Made by a program: the position numbers and the translations under genes. This document shows positions 28,456 to 38,149 of a stretch of DNA of 64,000 bases, in pieces. Positions within the stretch are counted from its first letter, which is position 1; every line of letters starts with the position of its first letter. The notes under the pieces were generated by a model that worked only from the letters and a program-made list of their open reading frames with translations, ran no database searches and was not told the DNA's origin. Origin of the DNA: Streptomyces kurssanovii (lineage in GTDB: Bacteria > Actinomycetota > Actinomycetes > Streptomycetales > Streptomycetaceae); the NCBI RefSeq assembly GCF_014649695.1, contig NZ_BMTN01000011.1, forward strand, positions 62,001 through 126,000, given 5' to 3'.

Positions 28456-29994
28456 TCAGCGCCCCAGCGCGACCATCGCGGCGTTGTGTCCCGGCACGCC
28501 GCTGACTCCGCCGCCGCGGACCGCGCCCGCCCCGCACAGCAGGACGTTGGCGTGCGCGGTTTCCACACCCCACCGCCCCGTGGTGCCGGTCGGGGTGGCG
28601 TACGGCCAGGACAGGTCACGGTGGAAGATGTGGCCGCCGGGCAGCCGCAGTTCCCGCTCCAGGTCCAGCGGCGTCTTCGCCTCGATGCACGGTTCGCCGT
28701 TCGCGTCGAGGGCGAGGCAGTCGGCGATCGGCTCCGCCAGGTACGCGTCGAGTTCCGCGAGCGTCGCGGCCAGCAGCTCAGCGCGTGTCCGTTCGTTGTC
28801 ATCGGCGAACAGCCTGGCGGGGGTGTGCAGTCCGAAAAGCGTCAGCGTGTGGCAGCCCTGGGCCGCGAGTTCCGGCGCGAGGATCGACGGATCGGTCAGC
28901 GAGTGGCAGTAGATCTCGGACGGCGGAGCGCTCGGCAGCCGCCCCTCGGCGGCCTCCTCGTAGGCGGTGGCCAGTTGGCCGTAGCCCTCCGAGACGTGGA
29001 ACGTGCCGGCGAAGGCGTCCTCGGGCGCCACGGAGCCGTCCCGTAGCCGCGGCAGCCGCCGCAGCAGCATGTTGACCTTCAGCTGCGCTCCCTCGGCGGG
29101 TTCCGCGCTCTCCTCTCCGAGGAGAGCGGCGAGCGCCTGCGGCGAGGCGTTCACCAGTACCCGGCGGGCGCCGACCGCCCCCTCGCCCGCGCGGTTCCGG
29201 TAGGCGACCTCGGCCCGCTCACCGTCCGTGTCGATCCGGGTGACCTCATGTTCGAGCGCGAACTCCGCGCCCGCGTCGCGTGCCGCGGCGGCCAGCGCGT
29301 CGGTGAGCGCGCCCATCCCGCCGACCGGCACGTCCCAGTCGCCGGTGCCGCCGCCGATGACGTGATAGAGGAAGCAGCGGTTCTGCACCAGCGACGGATC
29401 GTGGGCGTCGGCGAACGTGCCGATGAGGGCGTCGGTGAGGACGACCCCCCGGACCAGGTCGTCGGTGAACCGTTTCTCGATCGCGGCGCCGATCGGCTCC
29501 TCGAAGAGGATCCGCCAGGCCTGCTCGTCGTCGACCCGCCGCCGTAGCTCGTCCCGTGTGGGCAGCGGTTCCGTCAGCGTCGGGAAGACCCGCCGGGCGA
29601 CCTGGCCGGTGATGCCGTAGAACGCGCGCCACGCCTCGTACTCGCGGTCCCCGCCGGTGAGGGCCCCGAAGGACTCCCTGGTCCGGGCGCCGCCCACCAG
29701 CAGGCCACCGTCGCCCTTGGGCGTGTAGGAGGAGATGGTGCGCTTGCGCACCGCGAAGTCCAGATTCAGGTCGCGCACGATCTTGTCGGGCAGCAGCGAG
29801 ACGAGATAGGAGAACTGGGACAGGCGGGCGTCGACACCGGGGAACGGACGGGTGGAGACGGCCGCTCCCCCGGTGTGCGGCCGGCGCTCCAGCAGCAGGA
29901 CGGAGCGCCCGGCGCGAGCCAGATAGGCGGCGGCGACCAGGCCGTTGTGGCCGCCGCCCACGATGACGGCGTCGTACGAGGCGAGTGCGGGCAT
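28456..29994 (-). CDS. phytoene-desaturase/PYROXD2-like FAD oxidoreductase
   Basis: A 512-residue flavoprotein. The N-terminal dinucleotide fold is VIVGGGHNGLVAAAYLARAG with the acidic LLERR, followed by HTGGAAVS. The C-terminal FAD-contacting segment is LLCGAGAVRGGGVSGVPG followed by HNAA. This is the carotenoid-desaturase-like family found in actinobacteria and eukaryotic PYROXD2. No carotenoid genes are nearby, so a role in pigment synthesis is not supported. The upstream kinase gene ends 9 bases before its ATG on the same strand. Confidence 0.88.
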   Translation of the reverse strand: MPALASYDAVIVGGGHNGLVAAAYLARAGRSVLLLERRPHTGGAAVSTRPFPGVDARLSQFSYLVSLLPDKIVRDLNLDFAVRKRTISSYTPKGDGGLLVGGARTRESFGALTGGDREYEAWRAFYGITGQVARRVFPTLTEPLPTRDELRRRVDDEQAWRILFEEPIGAAIEKRFTDDLVRGVVLTDALIGTFADAHDPSLVQNRCFLYHVIGGGTGDWDVPVGGMGALTDALAAAARDAGAEFALEHEVTRIDTDGERAEVAYRNRAGEGAVGARRVLVNASPQALAALLGEESAEPAEGAQLKVNMLLRRLPRLRDGSVAPEDAFAGTFHVSEGYGQLATAYEEAAEGRLPSAPPSEIYCHSLTDPSILAPELAAQGCHTLTLFGLHTPARLFADDNERTRAELLAATLAELDAYLAEPIADCLALDANGEPCIEAKTPLDLERELRLPGGHIFHRDLSWPYATPTGTTGRWGVETAHANVLLCGAGAVRGGGVSGVPGHNAAMVALGR

Positions 29995-30003
29995 GGGCGG
30001 ACA

Positions 30004-32265
30004 CTAACCGCCGGATGCCCGCTCCGTCACCGTCCCGCGCAGCGCGGCGACCCGCCGGTACAGCTCCAGCGCCTCGGTGTGGCGGCCCAGCTGCTCCAGG
30101 CAGTGCGCCTCGTCGTTCCTGCTGGACAGCGCGTCGGGGTGGTCGGGGCCGAGGATCCGTTCGCGTTCCTGCGCCACCTGCTCGTAGACGCCGAGCGCGT
30201 CGGCCCAGCGGGCGAGCCAGCCGAGCGCCACGGCCACCTCGCGCCGGCTCACCAGCGTGTCGGGGTGGTCGGGGCCGAGGACCCGCTCGCGCAGGGTGCT
30301 CACTTCGCGCGCCTCCGCGAGGGCCTCCTCCCAGCGGCCGAGCCGGCCGAGATTGACGCCGAGTCCGTGGCGCGCGCGGAGGGTCTCCGGGTCGCTGGGC
30401 CCACAGACACGGGTGCGGTCCTCGACGAGGGAGCGGTAGAGGTCCAGGGCCTCCGCGCCGCGGCCGAGCCGGCCGAGGCAGATCCCGGTCTCGTAGCGGG
30501 CCGCGAGGGTGTCCGGGTGATCGGGGCCGAGGGTCGCGGTGCGGGCCGCGGCGACGTCCTGGTACGTGGCGAGCGCCTCGGCCCAACGGCCCATCAGTCC
30601 GAGTGCGTAGGCCATCTCGTAGCGGGTGACCAGGGTGTCTCGGTGGGTGTCGCCGAGCACGCGGGCGCGGGCCGCCGCCACCTCGCCGGCGATCCGGAAG
30701 GACTCCTCGAACCGGCCCATACGGCTCAGGTTGAAGGCGAGATTGTGCCGGCAGCGCAGGGTGTCGGGGTGGTCGGCCCCCATGGCGCGCTCGCGGGACT
30801 CGAGGACGGCCGCGTAGATCCGGTCGGCCTCGGCGTACCGTCCGAGGCCGCCGAGCACGTACGCCGTCTCCTGGCGGGCGGCGAGCGTGTCGGGATGGTC
30901 GGGGCCGAGGGCGCGCTCGCGGCCCGCGGCGACCCGGCCGAACTCCTCGAGCGCGTCCGTGGCGCGGCCGGTGCGGCTGAGGCTGAAGCCGACCTCGTAA
31001 CGGCTGGACAGGGTGTCGGGGTGGTCGGCGCCCAGCAGCGCCTCGCGTTCCGCGGCCACGGCGCGGTGCACCTCCCCCGCCTCCTCCCACCGGCCGAGGC
31101 GGCCCAGGCTCAGACCCGCGTCGTGCCGGGTGGCGAGGACGGCGAGCAGCTCGGGCGGCGGAGTGGGCCGGGCGGGGCCCTGGGCGGGCACACGGGCGCC
31201 GGTGTGCGGGACGGCGACGACGGACGGGCTGGTCCACCGGCCGGTGAGCGCCGCGGTGTGGTCCTTCTCCGGTGCCAGGGACTGCGCGGCGAAGGCGCCG
31301 GTCGCCTTGTGGCCGACCGTCATGCCGCGTGTCCAGTAGGGCAGGGCGGCCTCCCGGGAGGCGTCGGGCACGGGCCGGCGCTGGAGCGGGACGACGGCGG
31401 GGACGTGCCGCGTGTGTCCGGACGCGCCGATCCTGCGCCGCAGGTCGCCCGCGGCGGCGGGCCGCTCCTCGGGGGTCTTGGCGAGCAGGTCGAGGACCAT
31501 CAGGTCGAGGAACTCGGGGATCTCGTCGCGGTGTTCACGCAGCGGCCGGGGCACGGTGTCACGGTGCCCGACGAGGATCGACCAGGTGTCGCCGACGTCG
31601 AAGGGCGGGGAGCCGGTGGCGAGCTCGTAGAGCACGCAGCCCAGGGAGTACAGGTCGCTGCGGTGGTCGACCTGTCCGCCGGCGATCTGCTCCGGTGACA
31701 TGTAGTGCGGGGTGCCCATGGCGATGCCGGTGCCGGTGAGCTTGGACGTGAAGCCGATGTCCTCCCCGAGGCGAGCTATGCCGAAGTCGCAGATCTTCAC
31801 CGCGCCGCCGCCGGTGAGCCGCATGATGTTGGCGGGCTTGAGGTCCCGGTGCACGATGCCCTGTTCGTGGGTGTAGTCGAGGGCGTCGGCGATCTGGTCG
31901 GCGATGTCGACGACGTCGGTGACGGGCAGCGGCTGCTGCTTGTTGTCCTCGAGCAGCTGGCTGAGGTTGCGCCCCTCGAGCAGTTCCATCACCAGGTACA
32001 GGACGCCCTCGTGCTCGCCGAAGTCGTGGACGACGGTCACGCCCCGGTGCTGGAGGGCTGCGGCGACGCGGGCCTCACGGCGGAAGCGTTCCCGCAGGAT
32101 CCGGGTGAAGGACCGGTCGTGCTGGGACCCGATCGGCTTCAGGCACTTGACGGCCACATGGCGGCCGAGGGATTCGTCGCGGGCCCGCCACACCTCGCCC
32201 ATGCCGCCCCGCCCGATGAGATCGAGCAGTCGGTAGCGGTCCTGGATCAGTCTGGTTTCCGCCAT
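30004..32265 (-). CDS. Ser/Thr protein kinase with C-terminal TPR repeats
   Basis: A 753-residue Hanks-type kinase. The glycine loop is IGRGGMGEVWRARD, the catalytic loop HRDLKPANI and the DFG motif DFGIARLG, with the domain at residues 10-285. After a linker come about nine tetratricopeptide units (about 375-750), each with the hallmark LGPDHPDTL or close variants. This is the TPR_10/12 arrangement of kinesin-light-chain-like repeats. No membrane segment is seen, so it is a soluble kinase whose repeats probably recruit partners. Its start overlaps the MpaB-like gene's end by 19 bases. Confidence 0.93.
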   Translation of the reverse strand: MAETRLIQDRYRLLDLIGRGGMGEVWRARDESLGRHVAVKCLKPIGSQHDRSFTRILRERFRREARVAAALQHRGVTVVHDFGEHEGVLYLVMELLEGRNLSQLLEDNKQQPLPVTDVVDIADQIADALDYTHEQGIVHRDLKPANIMRLTGGGAVKICDFGIARLGEDIGFTSKLTGTGIAMGTPHYMSPEQIAGGQVDHRSDLYSLGCVLYELATGSPPFDVGDTWSILVGHRDTVPRPLREHRDEIPEFLDLMVLDLLAKTPEERPAAAGDLRRRIGASGHTRHVPAVVPLQRRPVPDASREAALPYWTRGMTVGHKATGAFAAQSLAPEKDHTAALTGRWTSPSVVAVPHTGARVPAQGPARPTPPPELLAVLATRHDAGLSLGRLGRWEEAGEVHRAVAAEREALLGADHPDTLSSRYEVGFSLSRTGRATDALEEFGRVAAGRERALGPDHPDTLAARQETAYVLGGLGRYAEADRIYAAVLESRERAMGADHPDTLRCRHNLAFNLSRMGRFEESFRIAGEVAAARARVLGDTHRDTLVTRYEMAYALGLMGRWAEALATYQDVAAARTATLGPDHPDTLAARYETGICLGRLGRGAEALDLYRSLVEDRTRVCGPSDPETLRARHGLGVNLGRLGRWEEALAEAREVSTLRERVLGPDHPDTLVSRREVAVALGWLARWADALGVYEQVAQERERILGPDHPDALSSRNDEAHCLEQLGRHTEALELYRRVAALRGTVTERASGG

Positions 32266-33239
32266 CTCGTGCTGTCGCCCCCGTCACTTCGCTGCGCCCT
32301 CCCCGGCCGGTCCAGTATGGCGGCCCGTCTGCGTAGTTTGTACGGGGCCGGGCGTGCGCCGGGCCCGAGTCGCGCCATCGCTTCGAGAATGTGACCGGGC
32401 GGGAGTTGCCAGCGTATACGGGAGGGGACGCAGCGCAGCAGGTTGCCCGTGACGGTGAGCTGCCGTGTCACGCGGCCGGGCGGCGGGGCGACTCTGCCGT
32501 AGAGGCCGTGGGCGTACGGAGGCAGGGCGTTGTACGCGAGTGCCGACACGCGCTCCCATGCCAGTCGGCGTGCCGGGACCAGGAGCGGGTGGACGGGCGG
32601 GCGGCGGAGGAAGTCGTCCACGTCGAGGGCCTCCGGGCCGGCGGCGAGTCCCGGCCGGACCGTCTCGAAGTAGTCGGCCAGCTCTTCGGCGGTGGCGGGC
32701 ACGGCGGCGGGGTCGAGCCCGACGAGGCGGGCGGCTTCCCGCTGTTCGCCGAGGTAGCGGTCGGCGTGCTCGTCGTCCAGCGGCAGCCCTGAGCGGCGGG
32801 CGACCTCGAGGTAGGAGCCGACCTCCGCGCAGTGCACCCACAGCAGCAGTTCCGGTTCGCCGACGCCGTAGCGTTCCCCGGTGGCGGGGTCGGTGACCTT
32901 GAGCCGGCTGTGGATCCGGCGGACGCGGGCGCCGGCCTTCTGCGCGGCGTCGGTGGTTCCGTAGGTGATGGTGCCGACGAAGTCCGCGGTACGCATCAGC
33001 CGGCCCCAGGCGTCCTCGCGGAAGTCCGAGTTCTGCATGACGCCGCGGACGGCGCGGGGATGCAGCGCCTGAAGGTAGAGGGCGCGCACGCCGGCGATCC
33101 ACATCATCGGGTCGCCGTGGATGTTCCAGGTCACGGAGCCGGGTCCGAACAGTCCGGGGTCGGCGGCGTGTCCGGGCGCCGTGTCCGGAGTCATGTGAGA
33201 CGTCGTGTCAGGGGTCTTCGGGGTCGTGTCCGGGGTCAT
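32247..33239 (-). CDS. MpaB/latex-clearing-like oxygenase (DUF2236)
   Basis: A 330-residue protein of the oxygenase MpaB family (DUF2236), thought to bind heme b and oxidize prenyl or polyisoprenoid chains. Conserved segments are WNIHGDPMMWIAGVRALYLQ, ALHPRAVRGVMQNSDF, YGTTDAAQKAGARVRRIH and LLLWVHCAEV. The first residues repeat MTPDTT-type units, so the start may be 33239 or ATG 33194. It overlaps the kinase gene, implying coupled translation. Confidence 0.85.
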   Translation of the reverse strand: MTPDTTPKTPDTTSHMTPDTAPGHAADPGLFGPGSVTWNIHGDPMMWIAGVRALYLQALHPRAVRGVMQNSDFREDAWGRLMRTADFVGTITYGTTDAAQKAGARVRRIHSRLKVTDPATGERYGVGEPELLLWVHCAEVGSYLEVARRSGLPLDDEHADRYLGEQREAARLVGLDPAAVPATAEELADYFETVRPGLAAGPEALDVDDFLRRPPVHPLLVPARRLAWERVSALAYNALPPYAHGLYGRVAPPPGRVTRQLTVTGNLLRCVPSRIRWQLPPGHILEAMARLGPGARPAPYKLRRRAAILDRPGRAQRSDGGDSTRWRKPD

Positions 33240-33379
33240 GGGTCACCTAGCTCCCTGGTCCGGCAGTGCCGCTCGACGGTCACGTCGCAACCGCGGGCGG
33301 GTCGGACCATGGTAGGTGCGTCGGGACCGAAAGGATCAATCCGGGTATTCAAGAACTTCTGACCCTAAGGTGGGGCAGT

Positions 33380-34036
33380 GTGAAGGGCCACCAGCGAGTA
33401 CGGGACGACGAGGGGAGCGCAGTCCGGCTGATCGCGCTGTCGGACGGCGTGTTCGCCATCGCCATGACCTTGCTGGCGCTGGACATCGCACTGCCCGACG
33501 GTGTGAACTCCGCCGATTTCGAGGAGGCGCTGGCGGATGTGATGCCCCGCGTGTGGGCATACGCTCTGAGCTTCCTGGTCATCGCGGCGTTCTGGCGGGG
33601 CCACCACCAGGTCTTCCGGTACGTGGAGAAGGTGGACGGGACGGTCATCAGGTTGGGGCTGCTGGGCCTTGGGCTGATCGCCCTGATGCCCTTCCCCACC
33701 ACCCTGCTGGCCGAGTACGGGGACCTGTCCTGGTCGGTGGCCGTCTACTCCGGCGCCGTCGCCGCCATGGGGATCGCACAGCTCGCTCTGATGATCGCGT
33801 TGTGGAAGCGCCCTTGGCTGTCCGGCGTGACGCTGCCCGACCGTGTCGCGCGCAACGACGTGGCCGATCTCGCGGCGACCGCGGTGGTGTTCGCCATCGC
33901 CGTGCCGCTGGCCTTCGTGTCCCCGACGGGCGCGAAGCTCTGGTGGGCGGTGCTGATCCCGGTCAAATGGGTGCTCGGCGCGCGGGGCAACCGCCTGCGC
34001 GCCGCCGCGCGCGATTCGGCTCAGGAGAGTACGTAA
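33380..34036 (+). CDS. TMEM175-family membrane protein, probable K+ channel
   Basis: A 218-residue membrane protein. The pore-helix signature of TMEM175 channels, RLIALSDGVFAIAMTLLALDI, lies at about residues 15-35 and contains the FS/SDGVFAIxxTLL element. Five more hydrophobic helices follow. The GTG at 33380 has AAGG seven bases upstream. Bacterial members form K+-selective tetramers. The gene stands alone, divergent from the MpaB-like gene. Confidence 0.88.
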   Translation: MKGHQRVRDDEGSAVRLIALSDGVFAIAMTLLALDIALPDGVNSADFEEALADVMPRVWAYALSFLVIAAFWRGHHQVFRYVEKVDGTVIRLGLLGLGLIALMPFPTTLLAEYGDLSWSVAVYSGAVAAMGIAQLALMIALWKRPWLSGVTLPDRVARNDVADLAATAVVFAIAVPLAFVSPTGAKLWWAVLIPVKWVLGARGNRLRAAARDSAQEST

Positions 34037-34138
34037 CGGGGTCCCGGCCGCGATCCTGGTCGATCACCGGTCCCGGACGCTCCGGGCGCACGGTGACAAC
34101 GGCAGGCCCACGAGCCGGCGAGCACTGGAGGAGCTGAC

Positions 34139-35704
34139 GTGGACACCGACCGAACCGCCGGGAGCGGCGGCCTGCACTGTCTGGTGACCGGTGCGTCCGG
34201 CTACATCGGCGGGCGGCTGGTTCCGGAGCTGCTGAAGGCCGGCCACCGGGTGCGATGCCTCGCCCGCACGCCGGCCAAACTGCGTGACCACCCCTGGGCG
34301 GGAGCGGCGGAGGTGGTCAAGGGTGATGTCACCGACGCCGACTCGGTCGCCGCGGCTCTGCGCGGTATCGACGTCGCGTACTACCTGGTGCACGCTCTGG
34401 GGACCGGCTCCGGGTTCGAGGAGACCGACCGCCGCGCTGCCCGGACGTTCGCGGAGCAGGCTCGTGCGGCCGGTGTGCGGCGGATCGTCTACCTCGGCGG
34501 CCTCACGCCTCGCGGCGTTCCTGAGCGGGAGCTCTCCCCGCATCTGCGCTCGCGGGCCGAGGTCGGCCGGATCCTTCTCGACGCGCCTGTGCCCGCCACC
34601 GTGCTGCGAGCCGCCGTCGTCATCGGCTCCGGGTCGGCGTCCTTCGAGATGCTGCGCTACCTGACCGAACGGCTGCCCGTCATGGTCACCCCCAGCTGGG
34701 TGCGCACCCCCGTCCAGCCCATCGGAGTGCGCGACGTGCTGCGGTATCTCGTCGGCTCGGCCACCATGCCGGACGACGTGAACCGGGCGTTCGACATCGG
34801 GGGGCCGGACGTCCTGACCTATCGGGAGATGATGCGCCGATACGCCGCCGTCGCCGGGCTGCGGCGACGGCTGATCGTGCCCGTGCCGGTCCTCACTCCC
34901 CGTCTGTCGAGTCACTGGGTCGGCCTCGTCACTCCGGTGCCCGCGTCCATCGCCCGGCCGCTCACGGAGTCGCTGCGCCACGAGGTCGTCTGCCAGGAGC
35001 ACGACATCGCCCGCTACGTGCCCGACTCCCCCGGCCACCCACTGCCGTTCGACGAGGCCGTCGCCCTGGCGCTGCGGCGTGTCCGCGAAGCACAGGTCGC
35101 CACCCGATGGTCGTCGGCCGGTCTGCCCGGCGCGCCGAGTGATCCGCTGCCCACGGATCCCGACTGGGCCGGCGGCAGCCTGTACGTGGACGAACGGCAG
35201 CGGACGGTCGAGGCGTCCCGCCAGGCGCTGTGGAAGGTGATCGAAGGCATCGGCGGGGAGAACGGCTGGTACTCCTTCCCGCTCGCCTGGGCGGTGCGCG
35301 GCCGGCTGGACCGTTTCGTCGGCGGTGTGGGGCTGCGCCGCGGCCGTCGCGACGCCGAGCGTCTGCGGGCCGGCGACTCGCTCGACTTCTGGCGGGTGGA
35401 GGAGATCGAGCGCGGGCATCTGCTCCGCCTGCGTGCGGAAATGCGGCTGCCCGGCCTCGCCTGGCTCGAGATGTACGCCGAGGACGACGACGAGGGCCGC
35501 GTCCGCTACCGGCAGCGCGCCCTGTTCCACCCCCGCGGCCTCCTCGGTCACGCCTACTGGTGGAGCGTCTCCCCGTTCCACGCCCTTGTGTTCGGCGGCA
35601 TGGCGCGCAACATCACCCGGGCCGCCGCCGAAGAGCCGGCCCACGGAAACGACCCGCGCGACGAGCGGGCCCGCGAGTCGGCCTCGCCGGGCAGCGGGTC
35701 CTGA
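34139..35704 (+). CDS. NmrA/SDR-type protein with DUF2867 domain
   Basis: A 521-residue two-domain protein. The N-terminal atypical SDR domain (about 1-230) begins CLVTGASGYIGGRLVPELL, the NAD(P) motif, with KGDVTDADS and YYLVHALG. The C-terminal part (about 330-490) is a DUF2867-type domain (GGENGWYSFPLAWAVRGRLD; RYRQRALFHPRGLLGHAYWW). GGAGGAG precedes GTG 34139. Such genes often neighbour photolyases, as here (43 bases before the next gene), suggesting a shared photo-stress regulon. Confidence 0.88.
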   Translation: MDTDRTAGSGGLHCLVTGASGYIGGRLVPELLKAGHRVRCLARTPAKLRDHPWAGAAEVVKGDVTDADSVAAALRGIDVAYYLVHALGTGSGFEETDRRAARTFAEQARAAGVRRIVYLGGLTPRGVPERELSPHLRSRAEVGRILLDAPVPATVLRAAVVIGSGSASFEMLRYLTERLPVMVTPSWVRTPVQPIGVRDVLRYLVGSATMPDDVNRAFDIGGPDVLTYREMMRRYAAVAGLRRRLIVPVPVLTPRLSSHWVGLVTPVPASIARPLTESLRHEVVCQEHDIARYVPDSPGHPLPFDEAVALALRRVREAQVATRWSSAGLPGAPSDPLPTDPDWAGGSLYVDERQRTVEASRQALWKVIEGIGGENGWYSFPLAWAVRGRLDRFVGGVGLRRGRRDAERLRAGDSLDFWRVEEIERGHLLRLRAEMRLPGLAWLEMYAEDDDEGRVRYRQRALFHPRGLLGHAYWWSVSPFHALVFGGMARNITRAAAEEPAHGNDPRDERARESASPGSGS

Positions 35705-35747
35705 TGGCCCGGCCCCGGGGGCGCCGCCCCGGAAGCAGGAGTGGCGC

Positions 35748-37118
35748 ATGACCGTCGCGGTCGTCCTGTTCACCTCCGACCTGCGTCTGCACGACCATCC
35801 CCCGCTGCGGGCGGCGCTGCGCGCCGCCGACGAGGTGGTGCCGCTGTTCGTGCTCGACCCGGCCGTGCACGAAGCCGGTTTCGACGCGCCGAACCGGCGG
35901 GCGTTCCTCGCCGACTGTCTCGCCGACCTCGACGCCTCGCTGCGCCGGCGCGGCGGCCGGCTGGTGCTCCGCGCGGGGCCGGTGGCCCGCGAGGTCGGCG
36001 CGGTCGCCGCCGCCTGCGGGGCTCTTGAGGTGCACATGGCCGCGGGCGTGACCCGGTTCGCGCACCGGCGTGAGGAGTTGCTGCGCGAGGAACTGGCCAC
36101 GCGTGGCGTGCGGCTGGTCGCGCACGACGCCGTGGTGACGGCCGTCGCGCCGGGTGCCGTGGTGCCGACGGGCTCCGACCACTACGCGGTCTTCACGCCC
36201 TATTTCCGCCGCTGGTCCGCGCTACGGCTGCGTGCGCCGGAAGCCGCCCCGCGTGAGGTACCGGTCCCGGAGGACGTGCCCAGCGATCCTCTCCCGGCCC
36301 GGGGTCCGGGACCGGGTGTCTCCCCCGGCATTCCGGCGGGCGGCGAGAGCGAAGGGCGCCGGCGCCTGGCCGCCTGGGTCCGCGGCGGGCTCACCGCCTA
36401 CGAGGACCGGCACGACGACCTGGCCGGCGATGCGACGTCGAGGCTCTCTCCGTACCTGCACCTCGGGGTCCTTTCCCCCGTCGACGTCGTGCAACGGGCC
36501 CGGGCCCGCGGTGGCCCGGGTGCGGAGGCGTTCGTCCGGCAGCTGTGCTGGCGCGACTTCCATCACCAGGTGATGGCCGCCCGGCCGGAGTCCTCGGTAC
36601 GCGACTACCGCACACGCGACGACGACTGGCGCTCCGAGGAGGCCGCGGAGGAGATCGCCGCCTGGAAGGAGGGCCGCACCGGCTACCCGGTGGTCGACGC
36701 GGCGATGCGCCAGCTCAGGCACGAGGGGTGGATGCACAACCGGGCCCGGCTGCTGGTGGCGAGCTTCCTCACCAAGACGCTGTACGTGGACTGGCGCGTC
36801 GGTGCGCGTCACTTCCTGGACCTGCTGGTGGACGGGGACATCGTCAACAATCAGCTGAACTGGCAGTGGGTGGCCGGAACCGGCACGGACACGCGCCCTC
36901 ACCGCGTGCTCAACCCGGTGGTCCAGGGCAGACGCTTCGATCCGCAGGGCGCGTACGTGCGCCGCTGGGTGCCGGAACTCGAGGCTGTCGCAACCAGGTA
37001 CATCCATGAACCATGGCGGCTGCCCCCGCCCGAACGGGGACGGCCGGCCTACCCGGAGCCACTGATCGACCTCGCGGACGGTCTCGCCCGGTTCAAGCAC
37101 GCCCGCGGCCGGGACTGA
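35748..37118 (+). CDS. phr: deoxyribodipyrimidine photolyase
   Basis: A 456-residue class I CPD photolyase that repairs UV dimers using light and FAD. The N-terminal antenna domain starts VVLFTSDLRLHDHPPL. The FAD domain contains RLSPYLHLGVLSP, QLCWRDFHHQV and the signature WMHNRARLLVASFLTK followed by VNNQLNWQWVAGTGTD. AGGAG lies upstream of ATG 35748. It is probably co-transcribed with the SDR/DUF2867 gene. Confidence 0.95.
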   Translation: MTVAVVLFTSDLRLHDHPPLRAALRAADEVVPLFVLDPAVHEAGFDAPNRRAFLADCLADLDASLRRRGGRLVLRAGPVAREVGAVAAACGALEVHMAAGVTRFAHRREELLREELATRGVRLVAHDAVVTAVAPGAVVPTGSDHYAVFTPYFRRWSALRLRAPEAAPREVPVPEDVPSDPLPARGPGPGVSPGIPAGGESEGRRRLAAWVRGGLTAYEDRHDDLAGDATSRLSPYLHLGVLSPVDVVQRARARGGPGAEAFVRQLCWRDFHHQVMAARPESSVRDYRTRDDDWRSEEAAEEIAAWKEGRTGYPVVDAAMRQLRHEGWMHNRARLLVASFLTKTLYVDWRVGARHFLDLLVDGDIVNNQLNWQWVAGTGTDTRPHRVLNPVVQGRRFDPQGAYVRRWVPELEAVATRYIHEPWRLPPPERGRPAYPEPLIDLADGLARFKHARGRD

Positions 37119-37139
37119 AGAAGACCGTTCACACCCTGC

Positions 37140-37307
37140 ATGCCGCTGGGCGGCGGCTGCGCCTGTCGCGATGACGGTGGCCTGCACACGCCGTTCCACG
37201 CCCAGCTCGGCCAACCGCCGGGAGATGTTGTTCTTGACCGTCTTCTCCGCGAGGTAGAGCTGCTTGCCGATCTCCCGCTGGATCATTGCCGTCGCGGCAT
37301 CGGGCAT
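37140..37307 (-). pseudogene. C-terminal remnant of a LuxR/DevR-type response regulator
   Basis: The minus-strand reading from about 37307 down gives REIGKQLYLAEKTVKNNI followed by SRRLAELGVERRVQAT, which matches the recognition helices of NarL/DevR-type regulators (usually TNRxIGxxLxLAEKTVKNYVSxLLxKLG). No receiver domain or sensible start precedes it, and after the HTH the frame runs on through the photolyase antisense. It is a truncated relic. It lies near the dormancy-type island whose regulator belongs to this family. Confidence 0.7.
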
Positions 37308-37392
37308 CGCCGCATCCGTGCGATGCCTGTGGCGACGCTCGTCGGAACACTCGGGCGCGGCCCGGGCCGGACCGTCGCAGGAAGGAGAGGAC

Positions 37393-38025
37393 TCACGTGG
37401 CGGTGCGGCAGTGCACGCTGACGGCGTAGCCGCAGCCTTGGTGGTAGGGATCGCCGCTCCAGGTGGCGTAGCGCTGCCGCAAGGTCAGTCCGGCCTCGGT
37501 ACACCAGTGGTCGAACTCTGTGAGGGTCACCGTCGGTTCCGGCAGCGGCAGGTGCGCTGCGTCCAGTCCCATGCCCGTGACCAGCAGACCGCCGGGGCGC
37601 AGTGCGCCGGCCAATTGCCGGACGACAAGGGGTTCGGTGCCGGGGGCCAGCAGGGGAATGACGTTCCCGGCGGCGAGCGCCAGGTCGAAGTCCTGTTCCA
37701 GGCCGAGGGTGTCCAGACGGGCCAGGTCACCGAGGAGCCATTCCTGCGTGGGGGCGTTTCGGCGGGCAACGGCGAGCATCGAGGAGTCGACGTCCACGCC
37801 GGTGCAGTGGTGGCCCAGCTCCGCGAGTCGGATCGCGATTCGGCCGGTGCCGCAGCCGGCGTCGAGTACCCGGGCGCCGGGTTTCAGCAATGCGGTGCAG
37901 AAGGTGGCCTCGCCGTGGACGTCGTGACCGGCTTCGGCGAGCTGAGCGAAACGCTGGGCGTACTCCTCTCCGGATTGTCCACCGGTCAGTTCCGCCCAAC
38001 GGTCGCGTTGCCCAGTCATGTTCAC
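37393..38025 (-). CDS. class I SAM-dependent methyltransferase
   Basis: About 210 residues. SAM-binding motif I is VLDAGCGTGRIAIRLAELGH, followed by CTGVDVDSSMLAVAR and LLGDLARLDTLGLEQDFDLALAAGNV. The substrate is unknown. GGAAGG lies five bases before GTG 38025 and eleven before ATG 38019; either may be the start. It is preceded by nothing on its strand and stands alone. Confidence 0.87.
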   Translation of the reverse strand: MNMTGQRDRWAELTGGQSGEEYAQRFAQLAEAGHDVHGEATFCTALLKPGARVLDAGCGTGRIAIRLAELGHHCTGVDVDSSMLAVARRNAPTQEWLLGDLARLDTLGLEQDFDLALAAGNVIPLLAPGTEPLVVRQLAGALRPGGLLVTGMGLDAAHLPLPEPTVTLTEFDHWCTEAGLTLRQRYATWSGDPYHQGCGYAVSVHCRTAT

Positions 38026-38149
38026 CCGTGCCTTCCGGTCAGCCTCACCCACCAGGAGCGAAGGCGGTGCCATCACACTATGGGCGACCGTAGGCATGCA
38101 CCTCACGGGGTGCCCGGGTCGTCCCCGTCGTCACCCGGCGTTGCACCGC

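Noticed and set aside
29246-31237. 663-codon minus frame across the oxidoreductase and kinase
   Set aside because: Arg/Pro-rich shadow in a different frame from two clear genes.
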